From Bacteroidota bacterium (GTDB lineage: Bacteria > Bacteroidota > Ignavibacteria > UBA10030 > UBA6906): 64,000 nt of DNA. Shown here piece after piece: positions 1 through 8,596 of the stretch. Under the pieces are notes generated by a model. It did not search any database, was not told the DNA's origin, and saw nothing but the letters and a program-made list of their open reading frames with translations. Both the position numbers and the translations under genes were made by a program. Position 1 is the stretch's first letter. Each line of letters starts with the position of its first letter. Location: the NCBI GenBank assembly GCA_030835135.1, contig JAUQWO010000079.1:62001-126000 (forward strand), written 5' to 3'.

Positions 1-37
1 TCAACGGCCACGGAGGGGCCCCCTGAGGGGCGGGCGA

Positions 38-1192
38 TCAGGCCGCCCTGGGCCTCCGCTTCCGCCGGGAGCCATACTCTCTGATGATCTCTTCGTACAT
101 CCCGAGCATCTGCCGGATGATGTTCTGCCATGATTGTTGCTGCGCATGTGCGAGCGCCCCCTGCGCGAGGGATCGCCGGCGGGCCGGGTCGTTCAACACA
201 CCGTCGATGGCCCGGCTCATCGATCCCGCGTCCCGGGGCTCACACAGGATCCCGGTCACCCCGTCCTCGATCACGCCGGCTGCTCCACCCTTGCGCGCAC
301 AGACGGGGACGATCCCCGAGGCCATGGCTTCGAGAATAACGTTGCCAAATGTCTCTGTCGTGGAGGGAAACACGAACAGGTCGGCGGATGCATACGCCGC
401 CGCGAGCGACGCTCCTGACAACTGTCCGAGAAAGACCGCGCCCGGCATCAGCGATTCGAGCTCATGGCGGATGGGTCCGTCGCCGGCAAGCACCAGCGAA
501 ATGTCCGACCTCATCCCGCGCAGCTTTTCGTAGGTGGACACCAGCGTGCGGAGATCCTTTTCCCAGACGAGTCTTCCCGCATACAGGAGCACGTTGTGTC
601 CGGCGGGAACGCCGTGCGCGCTTTTCCACCCCTCCGACCGGAATTCCGGCCGGAACGCCTCTGTGTCAACCCCGTGCGGGAGAAGTCGGAGCTTCCGGAA
701 TCCGTGCGCGCTGAGCTCGTCCATGATCGGCTGAGAAGGGACCAGCAATCTCTCACAGCTGCCATAGAGACAACGGAGATATGTCCATCCAAATGGCTCG
801 AGGAACCTGATGTTGTAATACTCCGCGTAGCTCGCGAAGTGCGTGTGATAGGTCGCCACGACCGGGATACGGTGTCGCCGGCCAAAGTGCACGGCGGCAT
901 GACCGAGGCTGCAGGGACTATGGATGTGCAGCAGGTCCGGGCGGAAAGCAAGAACGTCCCGGCTGAAGAATCGTGGATCCGGCGATGCCATCCGGTAGTC
1001 ACGGTACAAGGGGAAACTGCACGAAGGGACGCCCACCAGGGGGATCTGAAGGGACCCCGGCGGAGGCAGCACGGGGGAGACGAACATGTGCTCGATCTGT
1101 GCTGCGCTGAGCGCTGCGGTCATGCGGTAGAGAACGCGGGTGACACCATCCTGGCCGGGCTGCAGACTTCCGGCGAAATAGGCGATACGCAT
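38..1192 (-). CDS. GT4-family glycosyltransferase
   Basis: Predicted GT-B-fold retaining glycosyltransferase (family GT4) of 384 residues that would transfer a sugar from a nucleotide donor to a lipid or glycan acceptor at the inner face of the membrane. The protein begins MRIAYFAGSLQPGQDGV, the usual first strand and glycine loop. The C-terminal half carries the donor-site GDGP motif (LVLAGDGPIRHEL) and the E-x7-E motif (TETFGNVILEAMASG). ATG 1192 was chosen because GGAGG lies just upstream; the frame stays open 48 codons further, but that stretch does not look like the family. The next gene is divergent, so this is the first visible gene of a leftward unit. The donor and acceptor cannot be told from sequence. 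The family call is firm; the pathway (exopolysaccharide, glycolipid or LPS) is open. Confidence 0.9.
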   Translation of the reverse strand: MRIAYFAGSLQPGQDGVTRVLYRMTAALSAAQIEHMFVSPVLPPPGSLQIPLVGVPSCSFPLYRDYRMASPDPRFFSRDVLAFRPDLLHIHSPCSLGHAAVHFGRRHRIPVVATYHTHFASYAEYYNIRFLEPFGWTYLRCLYGSCERLLVPSQPIMDELSAHGFRKLRLLPHGVDTEAFRPEFRSEGWKSAHGVPAGHNVLLYAGRLVWEKDLRTLVSTYEKLRGMRSDISLVLAGDGPIRHELESLMPGAVFLGQLSGASLAAAYASADLFVFPSTTETFGNVILEAMASGIVPVCARKGGAAGVIEDGVTGILCEPRDAGSMSRAIDGVLNDPARRRSLAQGALAHAQQQSWQNIIRQMLGMYEEIIREYGSRRKRRPRAA

Positions 1193-1307
1193 AGGCCCTC
1201 CGATGTTCTTCTCTTTATATAAACGATGCGGAAGGTGCCATGGTTGCACGAACAGGCGCCCGATGTGATCCGGACCCGGGACCCGAGCCTCGCCGGCGGG
1301 GCCCAAA

Positions 1308-1336
1308 TTGCTAATCCCGGCACGAATCGGTATCAT
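1308..1336 (+). promoter_or_regulatory. Putative promoter of the SGNH hydrolase gene
   Basis: TTGCTA (1308-1313), a 17-bp spacer and TATCAT (1331-1336), about 80 bases before the start codon at 1417. It follows the same -35/17/-10 layout as the other promoters proposed in this window. The rest of the gap between 1193 and 1416 shows nothing else clear. Confidence 0.45.
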
Positions 1337-1416
1337 ACTCCATCCCTGGAAGGATCACCCCGAACGCATCGGTATCCGTGATCGACCTGCCCTCACCGAA
1401 CCGGAAGTCCACGCAC

Positions 1417-2517
1417 ATGAACCTGATATCCCGCTGCTCCGGCATTCTCATCCTGCTCATCATCCTATGCGTACCATCACTGGCGGCAGATGCTCCTCCC
1501 GATTCGCTTACGTGGTATGAGCCACCCACCCCGAGCATCGAGGGCCGTGGTTGGTCCGGGGTGAAGCGGACGTATGACCGCCTGCCGGCTCGCGCTGAAG
1601 AGTTGGTACGCAAGCAGGTCTGGGACCTCTCACGGCAGAGTGCCGGAATGAGCATTCAATTCCGGACCGACGCGCAGGAGATCCAGGTGCGATACTCGCT
1701 GTTGCGGCCGGCTCTCGCCAAGCCGCACATGGCGGCAACGGGTGTGAGCGGTGCGGACCTGTACATGCAGACCGGGGCAGGAGAGTGGCGCTGGGTGGGC
1801 ACGGTGATGCCGGAGGACAGGATCGTTCGAGCAGCGCTGATCAAGCAGATGGCGCCGGGGGTCAGGACGTTCCGGATGTACCTTCCTTTGTACAATGGCG
1901 TCGACTCTCTCGCGATCGGGATCCCGCATGGTTCCCGCTTCGAGCCGATCGCGGCCCGGGCGGGAAGACCGATCGTCATGTATGGGACCTCCATCATGCA
2001 GGGTGCGTGTGCGTCACGCCCCGGCATGGCGATCACGGCGATCCTCGGACGCCGTCTGGATCACCCCACCATCAACCTCGGTTTCAGCGGGAATGGTTGG
2101 ATGGAGCCCGCGTTGGCCGAGCTCCTTGTGGAGATCGATGCTGCAGTATACGTGCTCGATTGCCTGCCGAACATGAAGCCCGCACAGGTTCGCGAACGCG
2201 TGGAACCGTTCGTGCGCACACTGCGTGCCGCGCGGCCGGGCGTGGCGATCGTGCTGGTGGAGGGCCGCATCTTCCCGAACGCCTTCGTGATCCCCGAACG
2301 GCGGCAGGCGCATGACGAGTCCCATGCGGCGCTGCGCGCGGTCTATGACACACTGATCAGGGAAGGCATGGGCGCGCTGTACTATCTGAAGAGTGATGAT
2401 CTGCTGGGAGCAGACGGAGAGGGGACGGTGGACGGTTCGCATCCCACGGACCTTGGCATGATGCGGTATGCGGATGCGTATGAGGTGGTGTTGCGCCGTG
2501 CGTTGCGGGGGGAATGA
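1417..2517 (+). CDS. Exported SGNH/GDSL-type hydrolase
   Basis: A 366-residue exported esterase-like protein. It starts with a signal peptide (MNLISRCSG followed by a hydrophobic run ending near SLAADA). A beta-sandwich-like N-domain (about 25-180) is followed by an SGNH domain: block I is GTSIMQGACAS with the nucleophile Ser, block II is NLGFSGNG with the oxyanion Gly/Asn, and the terminal DGSHPTDLG supplies the Asp-x-x-His pair. This two-domain layout is typical of bacterial SGNH hydrolases that deacylate polysaccharides or glycosides; the substrate here is unknown. ATG 1417 is preferred over an in-frame GTG at 1378 because CCGGAAG sits about ten bases upstream and the signal peptide begins there. 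It stands alone between a divergent GT4 gene and a convergent anti-sigma gene. Confidence 0.85.
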   Translation: MNLISRCSGILILLIILCVPSLAADAPPDSLTWYEPPTPSIEGRGWSGVKRTYDRLPARAEELVRKQVWDLSRQSAGMSIQFRTDAQEIQVRYSLLRPALAKPHMAATGVSGADLYMQTGAGEWRWVGTVMPEDRIVRAALIKQMAPGVRTFRMYLPLYNGVDSLAIGIPHGSRFEPIAARAGRPIVMYGTSIMQGACASRPGMAITAILGRRLDHPTINLGFSGNGWMEPALAELLVEIDAAVYVLDCLPNMKPAQVRERVEPFVRTLRAARPGVAIVLVEGRIFPNAFVIPERRQAHDESHAALRAVYDTLIREGMGALYYLKSDDLLGADGEGTVDGSHPTDLGMMRYADAYEVVLRRALRGE

Positions 2518-2561
2518 TCATGCGTCCCACGACGCCCCCCGGCACTCTCGCCCGGTGTGGG

Positions 2562-3572
2562 CTACGGAAGGAAACCGGTGGGGGTCCTGATCCCGATGAC
2601 CTTGCCGGGGACGCGGATCTGCAATGAGTCCGGTGGGAAGGTGAGCACGGTGGCTGCGCGGATCACATCATCGGGCAATAGGGAATCCAGCAGAAGAACG
2701 ATGCGGACCGTGTCACCGGCGCGTGAGACCCTCGCCGGGATCTGCCCGGGCCGGGAGTCCGCATCGCGGCGGTACATCCCCAGTATGACCTCCTGATCCA
2801 CGGTGAACCGGGTGGAGATCTGTGTCCCTGTCTTCCGCGCTCCCTGCATTTGAGCGCCTCTCGTTTCGACCGCCGCCTCCCCGGCGAAGATCTCCAGCGT
2901 CCGGACAGCTTTGTCCTTTGTTTCATCCGCGCCGATGATGTTCCCCCAGACAATGAACTCGCTTGCTGCGTTCTTCGGCAGGGGATCCGCGGCCTGGGGA
3001 GTCTCCGGCACAGGGGTCGGAGCTTCGTCCCGCGCGTCGGGGGCAGCGGCCGGAGCCAGAGCAAAGGTCTCGCTTTCGCGTTTCGCCTGGCCGGCAGACT
3101 GTTCCTCCGCGACCGCTCCCTTCAGGGTGATGGGGGGCGGAGCAGTCTCCTTCGTGCGTGCATCTGCGAGCTCCCGTGCGACAGGAGCAGCGTCCGGCGC
3201 GATGAGGCTATCGGCGGATCCGGCGCTGATGACAGTGGTGGCGGAGGGTTCAGGTGACACGCGGAGCCATTGGTAAACGATCCCGGTTCCGGCGATCACG
3301 AGTACGACCGCAGCCGCGGCGACGATTTGCGTCCAGGGTATCGGTGTGCTCCGCGGAGAGCCTACCCGTGCTGCGATCCGGGCCTTGAGCGCGGCGCGGG
3401 CCCACGATCGTGTGCCGCGGGCAATGCGCAGTTCCATGTCGTAGGCCGCTCTGCATTGCGGACACACCGCGCAATGCGCCTCGACGGCAGCGTGGCGCTC
3501 GGGAGCGAGGTGTCCGCACGCCGCTTCCTCGAGAAGCTCCGGGGGAATGTGGTTCTGGTCAGCCGTGCTCAT
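2562..3572 (-). CDS. Anti-sigma factor with zinc-finger-like N-terminus
   Basis: A 336-residue single-pass membrane protein. The N-terminal 60 residues carry an H-x6-C-x2-C cluster (HAAVEAHCAVCPQC), characteristic of zinc anti-sigma domains that sequester ECF sigma factors. A transmembrane helix follows at about 83-103 (IVAAAAVVLVIAGTGIVY). The remaining roughly 230 residues are Pro/Ala/Glu-rich and presumably periplasmic, ending in a small beta-rich segment that resembles no family I recognise. The start overlaps the end of the upstream sigma gene by 14 bases, so the two are translationally coupled. The inferred role is to hold the sigma factor inactive until an envelope signal arrives; that signal is unknown. 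Confidence 0.85.
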   Translation of the reverse strand: MSTADQNHIPPELLEEAACGHLAPERHAAVEAHCAVCPQCRAAYDMELRIARGTRSWARAALKARIAARVGSPRSTPIPWTQIVAAAAVVLVIAGTGIVYQWLRVSPEPSATTVISAGSADSLIAPDAAPVARELADARTKETAPPPITLKGAVAEEQSAGQAKRESETFALAPAAAPDARDEAPTPVPETPQAADPLPKNAASEFIVWGNIIGADETKDKAVRTLEIFAGEAAVETRGAQMQGARKTGTQISTRFTVDQEVILGMYRRDADSRPGQIPARVSRAGDTVRIVLLLDSLLPDDVIRAATVLTFPPDSLQIRVPGKVIGIRTPTGFLP

Positions 3573-4143
3573 GGCCGTCCCGTGATGAGCGCAACAAACG
3601 TTTCAGTTGCTCTTTGCATTGATACTTCTTTGATTTGGCAGTAGCCGCATTGGCGAATCCGAGCGTGCGGGCGGCCTCGTCCATCGATGCCTCTTCCCAG
3701 TAGAAAAGGACGAGCAGCGCGCGGCAGGGATCACCGAGTGCATCGAGGGCCGCATGGACCGCACTCAGGTCCTCGTCTGATTCAAGTGCCTCCAGCGGCG
3801 AAGGATCCCCGTGAGGAACATCATGCTGCTGCAGGTCCGCCGGGATCTCCCGCCGGCTGCGCGCGAGATGCCGGAGCCAGATGTTCCTTGCCGTGGCATA
3901 CAGGAAGGTGCCAATGGCTGCTGTATGCTCGTAACGCCCGCTCCGGACACGCTCCCACAGGATGACCAGTGCATCCTGGAGGACGTCGGCAGCATCATCG
4001 AGTGTTCCGTTATTACGCATCACCAGTGCCGTAATGGGGCGCCGGTGGGCCGCATACAGGGCCTCCAGCGCCGATTCGTCGCCGCGACGGATGCCGTCCA
4101 GGATCCTGGCATCGGAATTCAGAAAAAGGAGCGGCGGCCTCAT
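3559..4143 (-). CDS. ECF-type RNA polymerase sigma factor
   Basis: A 194-residue sigma-70 family protein of the extracytoplasmic-function group. Region 2 is visible as DDAADVLQDALVILWERV, which contacts core polymerase and the -10 element. Region 4 is the C-terminal helix-turn-helix (CRALLVLFYWEEASMDEAARTLGF and following basic residues), which reads the -35 element. Regions 1 and 3 are absent, as expected for the group. It is co-transcribed with the overlapping anti-sigma gene and divergent from the DUF4139 gene, whose promoter it may serve (inference). The regulon is not visible in the window. Confidence 0.93.
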   Translation of the reverse strand: MRPPLLFLNSDARILDGIRRGDESALEALYAAHRRPITALVMRNNGTLDDAADVLQDALVILWERVRSGRYEHTAAIGTFLYATARNIWLRHLARSRREIPADLQQHDVPHGDPSPLEALESDEDLSAVHAALDALGDPCRALLVLFYWEEASMDEAARTLGFANAATAKSKKYQCKEQLKRLLRSSRDGHEHG

Positions 4144-4191
4144 TTACCTTTCACTGGTGAATGTCATGAACGGGTGTAAGGTGAATGGCAC

Positions 4192-4220
4192 AACATACGA
4201 AGTTCACCGGATGGTATCAA
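4192..4220 (-). promoter_or_regulatory. Putative promoter of the sigma/anti-sigma operon
   Basis: Read leftward, TTGATA (4220-4215), a 17-bp spacer and TATGTT (4197-4192) lie about 50 bases before the sigma start codon. The -10 region extends to TATGTTGT, close to the Bacteroidota TAnnTTTG form. Confidence 0.45.
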
Positions 4221-4243
4221 CCAGAACCACAGGAGAAGACATC

Positions 4244-5734
4244 ATGCGCACTGCCGTCCGTACCATCATCGCCGCCGCGGCCATTCTGCTTGCCGCAGTC
4301 CCATCGGCCGCCCAGCCGCTGCGGACCACCACGGCGGGAGACCGTACTTCCGTCGATCTCACGATCTACAATCAGAACCTCTCCCTTATCCGTGAGGAGC
4401 GCACGCTGAACCTCGTGCGCGGCATGAGCCGGGCAGTGCTGCCGCAGATCCCGACCACGATCGACGGGACCTCGTTGCACTTCCTGAGCCTCACCGATCC
4501 GGCCGCCGTGCGCGTCCTGGAGCAGAACTACCAGTACGACCTGGTGCACCAATCGAGGCTCCTCGAACGGTATCTCGGCAAAGAGATCGAATTCGTTCGC
4601 GTGAACCCCGAAACGAACAAGGAGTATACCGTGACCGGCCGGCTCCTTTCGACCGGCTACAGCGGGCAGTCCATGATGAGTGGCATGGTGGCGGAGATCA
4701 ATGGCAAGATCGAGGTCAATCCCGCCGGACGCCTCGTCCTGCCGAGCCTGCCCGAAGGACTGATCATCCGCCCCCAATTGGAATGGCTGGTCTCCAATAC
4801 CCGGGAGGGTACGCACCGCGCCGAGATCAGTTATCTGGCAGGCGGTCTGAGCTGGTCCAGCGACTATGTGGCGTTGCTGAACGCGGAGGATACGAGGCTC
4901 GATCTGACGGGATGGGTCACGTTGACGAACAACTCCGGCACGTCGTTCGCGAACGCCGGGTTGAAGCTGGTGGCAGGTGATGTGAATGTTGTCCAGGAAG
5001 AATTCGCAGGACGGGTGCGCGCGCAGAAGACCATGATGGCCGAAGCCGCTGATGCAGCGCCGCAATTCCAGCAGACCGAGCTGTTCGAGTACAAGCTCTA
5101 CACCCTGCAGCGGAAGACCGACATCCGGGACAATGAGACCAAACAGGTGGAACTGATCGCGGCGAAGAACGTTCCTGCCCGCAAGATGTTCATCTACGAT
5201 GGTCTCGGCGATCAGTGGCGGTACTGGTATAACAACTATTCCTACCGCTCGCAGGGGAGTTTCGGGCAGTCATCCAATCCGAAGGTCGGTGTCTACATGA
5301 CCATCAAGAACGAGGAGAAGGGTGGCCTGGGCATTCCGTTGCCGAAGGGGAAGGTGCGTGTGTATAAGCGTGATGCGGATGGAAAGGAACAGTTCATCGG
5401 CGAGGACAGGATCGACCATACCCCGAAGGACGAGGAGATCCGGCTGTATCTTGGCAACGCATTCGATATCGTGGGTGAACGCGCACAGAAGGACTTCAAG
5501 ACGGTGGCCAGCGGCCATGTGGTCGAGGAGACGTTCGAGATCAAGATCCGCAATCACAAGAACGAAGCCGTTGAGGTGCAGGTGTATGAACATCCCTGGC
5601 GCTGGAGCCAGTGGGAAGTGGTGAGTGCGAGCAACGAATGGGAAAAGGTTGACCAGTCCACGCTCCGCTTCCCCGTGAAGCTGGGCAAGGACGGCGAGAA
5701 GGTGGTTCGGTATACGGTGCGCTATACCTGGTAG
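4244..5734 (+). CDS. Secreted DUF4139-domain protein
   Basis: A 496-residue protein with a clear signal peptide (MRTAVRTIIAAAAILLAAVPSAAQ). The mature part matches the DUF4139 layout: an opening strand on 'YNQNLSLIREERTLNL', a conserved segment around LPQIPTTIDGTSL, and a C-terminal beta-rich domain in which VRVYKRDADGKEQFIGEDRIDHT and the EETFEIKIRNHKNEAVEVQV stretch are recognisable. The biochemical function of the family is not established. ATG 4244 is chosen because AGGAGAAG lies six bases upstream and the signal peptide begins exactly there; 94 upstream in-frame codons overlap the divergent sigma gene and are not coding. Divergence from the ECF sigma pair suggests control by it. Confidence 0.85.
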   Translation: MRTAVRTIIAAAAILLAAVPSAAQPLRTTTAGDRTSVDLTIYNQNLSLIREERTLNLVRGMSRAVLPQIPTTIDGTSLHFLSLTDPAAVRVLEQNYQYDLVHQSRLLERYLGKEIEFVRVNPETNKEYTVTGRLLSTGYSGQSMMSGMVAEINGKIEVNPAGRLVLPSLPEGLIIRPQLEWLVSNTREGTHRAEISYLAGGLSWSSDYVALLNAEDTRLDLTGWVTLTNNSGTSFANAGLKLVAGDVNVVQEEFAGRVRAQKTMMAEAADAAPQFQQTELFEYKLYTLQRKTDIRDNETKQVELIAAKNVPARKMFIYDGLGDQWRYWYNNYSYRSQGSFGQSSNPKVGVYMTIKNEEKGGLGIPLPKGKVRVYKRDADGKEQFIGEDRIDHTPKDEEIRLYLGNAFDIVGERAQKDFKTVASGHVVEETFEIKIRNHKNEAVEVQVYEHPWRWSQWEVVSASNEWEKVDQSTLRFPVKLGKDGEKVVRYTVRYTW

Positions 5735-5757
5735 CCACGAACGCTCGCGAGAACAAG

Positions 5758-5805
5758 GCACAAGGCACACCAGCGCCTGCTTCCGGCTGCCGGTGTGCCT
5801 TGTGC
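5758..5805. terminator. Bidirectional hairpin between convergent genes
   Basis: A perfect 14-bp inverted repeat: GCACAAGGCACACC (5758-5771) pairs with GGTGTGCCTTGTGC (5792-5805), with a 20-base loop. It sits between the stop codons of the rightward DUF4139 gene (5734) and the leftward TonB-like gene (5848), as expected for a shared terminator. Flanking T-runs are short on both sides, so it may not act by the classic U-tract mechanism. Confidence 0.7.
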
Positions 5806-5835
5806 GTTTCTACCTTCTGCGTTTCTACCTTCTGC
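5806..5835. repeat. Tandem duplication of a 15-bp unit
   Basis: GTTTCTACCTTCTGC occurs twice head to tail (5806-5820 and 5821-5835), directly after the hairpin right arm. It looks like a slippage duplication in untranslated DNA. Confidence 0.8.
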
Positions 5836-5847
5836 CTGCTCTTCTGA

Positions 5848-7224
5848 CTAGTTCACCCTGAACGGTATCGTCAACCACTTCACCGCCGGCACGGAACCAG
5901 TCATCCCCGGCGAGAACGTGGACCGGAGGATCGCTGTCACGATCGGCTGGTTGAACGCGGGATTGGTGGATTTTGCGATCATGGTCTTGACCGGCTTTCC
6001 CGCCTGATCGATCTGCACCATGACGACCACTTCGCCCGAGGGCATGGCCTGTTGTTCGGTCGTGAACGAGGGTTGCACGAGGTCCACGATGCGCGGATCG
6101 CTGTCCGCCCTGGCCACGTCTGTCTGCACCTGCTGATTGACCGGGGCGATCTCCGCTGACGTGTTCGATGTCACGGTCTGTGCCGTGGAAGTCTGCAACT
6201 GCGCGGTCTCCGGCGGCACTGAATTCTGCACCGTCACGGGGTTCTCCGTGGCAGGTACAGGCGCCGGATCCGGGTTCTGCACGGGAGCACTTGCCTCGTG
6301 AAGATCTCCGGTCGTCTGCGGTGTGTTCACATCGGGCTTCACCGGTCTCTCTGAAGCGATACTCTGTTCTTCACTGCGCGCCAGCGACGCACTGTCGTCG
6401 GCAGCAGAGAGGATCGTCACCAATCCCGTACCTCCCACGAGTGTGGCGAGCAGGACCGAGAAGAGCCACCATTTCTTTCCACCCCTCCGGCCGTGCGCGG
6501 AATCCGAGGCCTCGAGCACTCCACCGGCTTCCGCGAAAGCCAGGGATGCTGACGGTGTGTGGGCCGGTGGTGCGGGGATCGAAGGCGCGGGCACCCATGC
6601 GGTGTCGGCGGCCTGGACCTCAACGATGCGTTCTTCCGGACGGGGGATCGGTGGAGCGGACGGGGCCACTTCTTCGGCGGCCGACGCGACCCCTGCCCGT
6701 TGCTGGAGTTCGACGAGCTGGCGGATGGTCCGCTCGTATTCAAGGGCGGTCTTGTCATCCGGCGCAATGATCTTCACGCGGCGGATCTCCACGAGCGCGC
6801 TGCCGTACGCACCCTTCTTCAGGTATTCGTCGGCGTGTTGGAAGTACTGCTCCTTCAGCTGTGACCGCGCAGCCTCACGGTCGACACGGTCCGGTGCCGG
6901 ACGCGGCGGTGGAGGCGGTGCGGCGACGGGCGTTGCCGGCACGCCGGAACGGACGGCCTGGACCGCACCGTGGATCAGGCCGGGCAACGAATCGAGGAGT
7001 TCCTTCTTCTGTGCTTCGCTCGGGTCGGTATCGCGCGGCAGGACGAGCAGCCGTTCGAGCTGCTTCTCCAGCGCGACGAAAAAGGTGGTCTGGGGATAGT
7101 GTGCCTTGATCTTCCGCAGCCGGATCAGGGCATCGGCGAACTGGCCACCTTCTGCCATCGCCTGGATCTCATAGACCTGTTCTGCCGCCAGGCCCTGCTG
7201 GGATGATGTCGGTCCGCTGCTCAT
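5848..7224 (-). CDS. TonB-like energy transducer with cytosolic TPR domain
   Basis: A 458-residue protein of unusual build. Residues 1-180 hold two TPR-like helical hairpins (about 15-60 and 118-172) joined by Pro-rich linkers; a single transmembrane helix follows at about 252-274 (WWLFSVLLATLVGGTGLVTI). A Pro/Thr/Gln-rich periplasmic linker spans 280-375, and the last 80 residues fit the TonB C-terminal fold (SGEVVVMVQIDQAGKPVKT ... TIPFRVN). Ordinary TonB proteins have only a few residues before the membrane helix; here about 250 precede it. The ATGA overlap with the upstream TPR gene implies coupling. Inferred role: driving outer-membrane receptors, with the cytosolic domain acting as a docking or sensing module. 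The TonB-like C-terminus is fairly clear; the function of the N-domain is unknown. Confidence 0.75.
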   Translation of the reverse strand: MSSGPTSSQQGLAAEQVYEIQAMAEGGQFADALIRLRKIKAHYPQTTFFVALEKQLERLLVLPRDTDPSEAQKKELLDSLPGLIHGAVQAVRSGVPATPVAAPPPPPRPAPDRVDREAARSQLKEQYFQHADEYLKKGAYGSALVEIRRVKIIAPDDKTALEYERTIRQLVELQQRAGVASAAEEVAPSAPPIPRPEERIVEVQAADTAWVPAPSIPAPPAHTPSASLAFAEAGGVLEASDSAHGRRGGKKWWLFSVLLATLVGGTGLVTILSAADDSASLARSEEQSIASERPVKPDVNTPQTTGDLHEASAPVQNPDPAPVPATENPVTVQNSVPPETAQLQTSTAQTVTSNTSAEIAPVNQQVQTDVARADSDPRIVDLVQPSFTTEQQAMPSGEVVVMVQIDQAGKPVKTMIAKSTNPAFNQPIVTAILRSTFSPGMTGSVPAVKWLTIPFRVN

Positions 7225-8345
7225 TCTCCGTTCGCCACTTTGTCATAGTGATAGATGAGTTTCAGGGGAGTGTTCGCCGATTGCTGATGATGGCGGAGCT
7301 CCTGCTGACGGATCTTGATCTCAGCCCGCTTGAGGTCCGTGTTCGTCGGGTCGAGGACATAGGCCTTTGCCAGTCCGTCCAGCGCACGCGTGAAATCGCC
7401 GCTCCGAGCGAACTCCTCTGCCGCCAGGATCTGCAGCCGGATCAGCCGGGCGGTCTCGGCGTTCGTCCGCGGGTCGGCATGTTCGCGTGCCGACGTATTC
7501 TTCCGTTTCCAGATCTCCTCTTCGAGGGCATGCAGCGACTGCGCCGCCGGATCGATCAGCTGGCCGAGAGCGATCTCGGTGAGTGCCTCATCGAACGCTG
7601 CCGCCGTCATGAGCTCACGCGCACGCGCGAGATGATGCGCCAGCCGCCCGAGTATCGCATCCTCCGCCAGCTTGTCCTGCTCGATGCGGTGGCTGGCGGC
7701 CTCGAGGGCCGTCTGCTGCATGTCCGACAACAACCTGCTGTAGTTGATCAACCGCTCACACTCGAGGAGATCGCGGTCGGCCGGATCGAGCACGAAGCCG
7801 CGCGCCACGAGCTGCATCGCTTCCATGAACTCGCCGCGTGCCGCCAGGTCACAGGCTTCTTCGCAGTAGGCCTGGATCGTGGACCGGACAACGGCATAGT
7901 GCGTGCCCGTGCCTGTGGGGGTTGAGGGAGCGCTGACCGCCGCGCTGATCTGCTCTTCAAGCGCGGTGATGTCGCCGTTCGTCGGGTCGAGCTGACGTGC
8001 TTCGCCGAGGATCGCAAGCGCCCCGCTGAAATCGCTGTTCGAGAGTGCGTCGTATGCCTTGCTCAGGAGACCAACGATTTCAGCGAGGGGCATCGCCGGA
8101 ACTGCTGGCGGTGCCGGAGTCTTTGTGACCGCGGCCGCGGGAAGAGGGGGAGGTGCTGCGGAGCCGCCTGCATCGGGAGGCATCAACGCTTTCACCCGCT
8201 CTTCGTACGCTTCCGCATAGCGGTTCTCGGGATTCTCTGCGCGGGCCTTCTGGATGAGAGCGAGTGCGCCGGCGAGGTTCCCCTCACGCACGCACTTGTC
8301 CGCCAGCTTAAGGAACATCGTATGTGGTGCGCCCGGTCTTTCCAT
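7221..8345 (-). CDS. Cytosolic TPR-repeat protein
   Basis: A 374-residue protein made almost entirely of TPR-type helical pairs, at about 13-55, 90-135, 158-200, 235-280 and 305-350. Each repeat carries the same 'GEFxEAxxxxARGFxLDPxxxDLxxxE' spacing. There is no signal peptide and no membrane helix, so it should be cytosolic. An Ala/Pro linker (58-85) separates repeat 1. It lies between two membrane-anchored TPR proteins and overlaps the TonB-like gene by 4 bases, so it is probably a soluble partner of their cytosolic domains (inference). AGGA is placed eight bases before ATG 8345. No enzymatic motif is seen. Confidence 0.75.
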   Translation of the reverse strand: MERPGAPHTMFLKLADKCVREGNLAGALALIQKARAENPENRYAEAYEERVKALMPPDAGGSAAPPPLPAAAVTKTPAPPAVPAMPLAEIVGLLSKAYDALSNSDFSGALAILGEARQLDPTNGDITALEEQISAAVSAPSTPTGTGTHYAVVRSTIQAYCEEACDLAARGEFMEAMQLVARGFVLDPADRDLLECERLINYSRLLSDMQQTALEAASHRIEQDKLAEDAILGRLAHHLARARELMTAAAFDEALTEIALGQLIDPAAQSLHALEEEIWKRKNTSAREHADPRTNAETARLIRLQILAAEEFARSGDFTRALDGLAKAYVLDPTNTDLKRAEIKIRQQELRHHQQSANTPLKLIYHYDKVANGE

Positions 8346-8569
8346 GGTCTTTGTCCTGCGTCACAGGGTACAAAGGGCATGCCATGGCAACAGATCGGAG
8401 TTTCTCCGCAAGCACCTACGAATTCGCCACTCGTTCGGCGATGGAGTGAGGGAAAAAGGGGAAAAGTGCGGGTGATGAAGGGACACTGGTAACACCGGAC
8501 CCCCCGAATCAGGCTGCGGGGAGGGGTCGGTGGAAGCTTCTACAAATTGCCATGCTGTTATTGCACCCC

Positions 8570-8591
8570 GCCGGTGACGCACGTCACCGGC
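8570..8591. terminator. Hairpin just after the membrane TPR gene; rest of the 251-bp gap empty
   Basis: GCCGGTGAC (8570-8578) pairs perfectly with GTCACCGGC (8583-8591) around a 4-base loop, starting five bases beyond the stop codon of the leftward gene that ends at 8597. No U-tract follows. It could be a processing or attenuation stem that partly separates the two halves of the leftward operon. The remaining gap (8346-8569) holds no ORF and no convincing promoter. Confidence 0.5.
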
Positions 8592-8596
8592 ATCTC

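Noticed and set aside
1-37. Short CCCCT/AGGGG inverted repeat after the GT4 gene as a terminator
   Set aside because: Stem of five pairs with almost no loop and no T-run; too weak to call.
8531-8542. TGGAAGCTTCTA as another LacI-type operator
   Set aside because: The half-sites are two bases closer than in the two proposed operators and one half is imperfect; it is also not next to a visible promoter.
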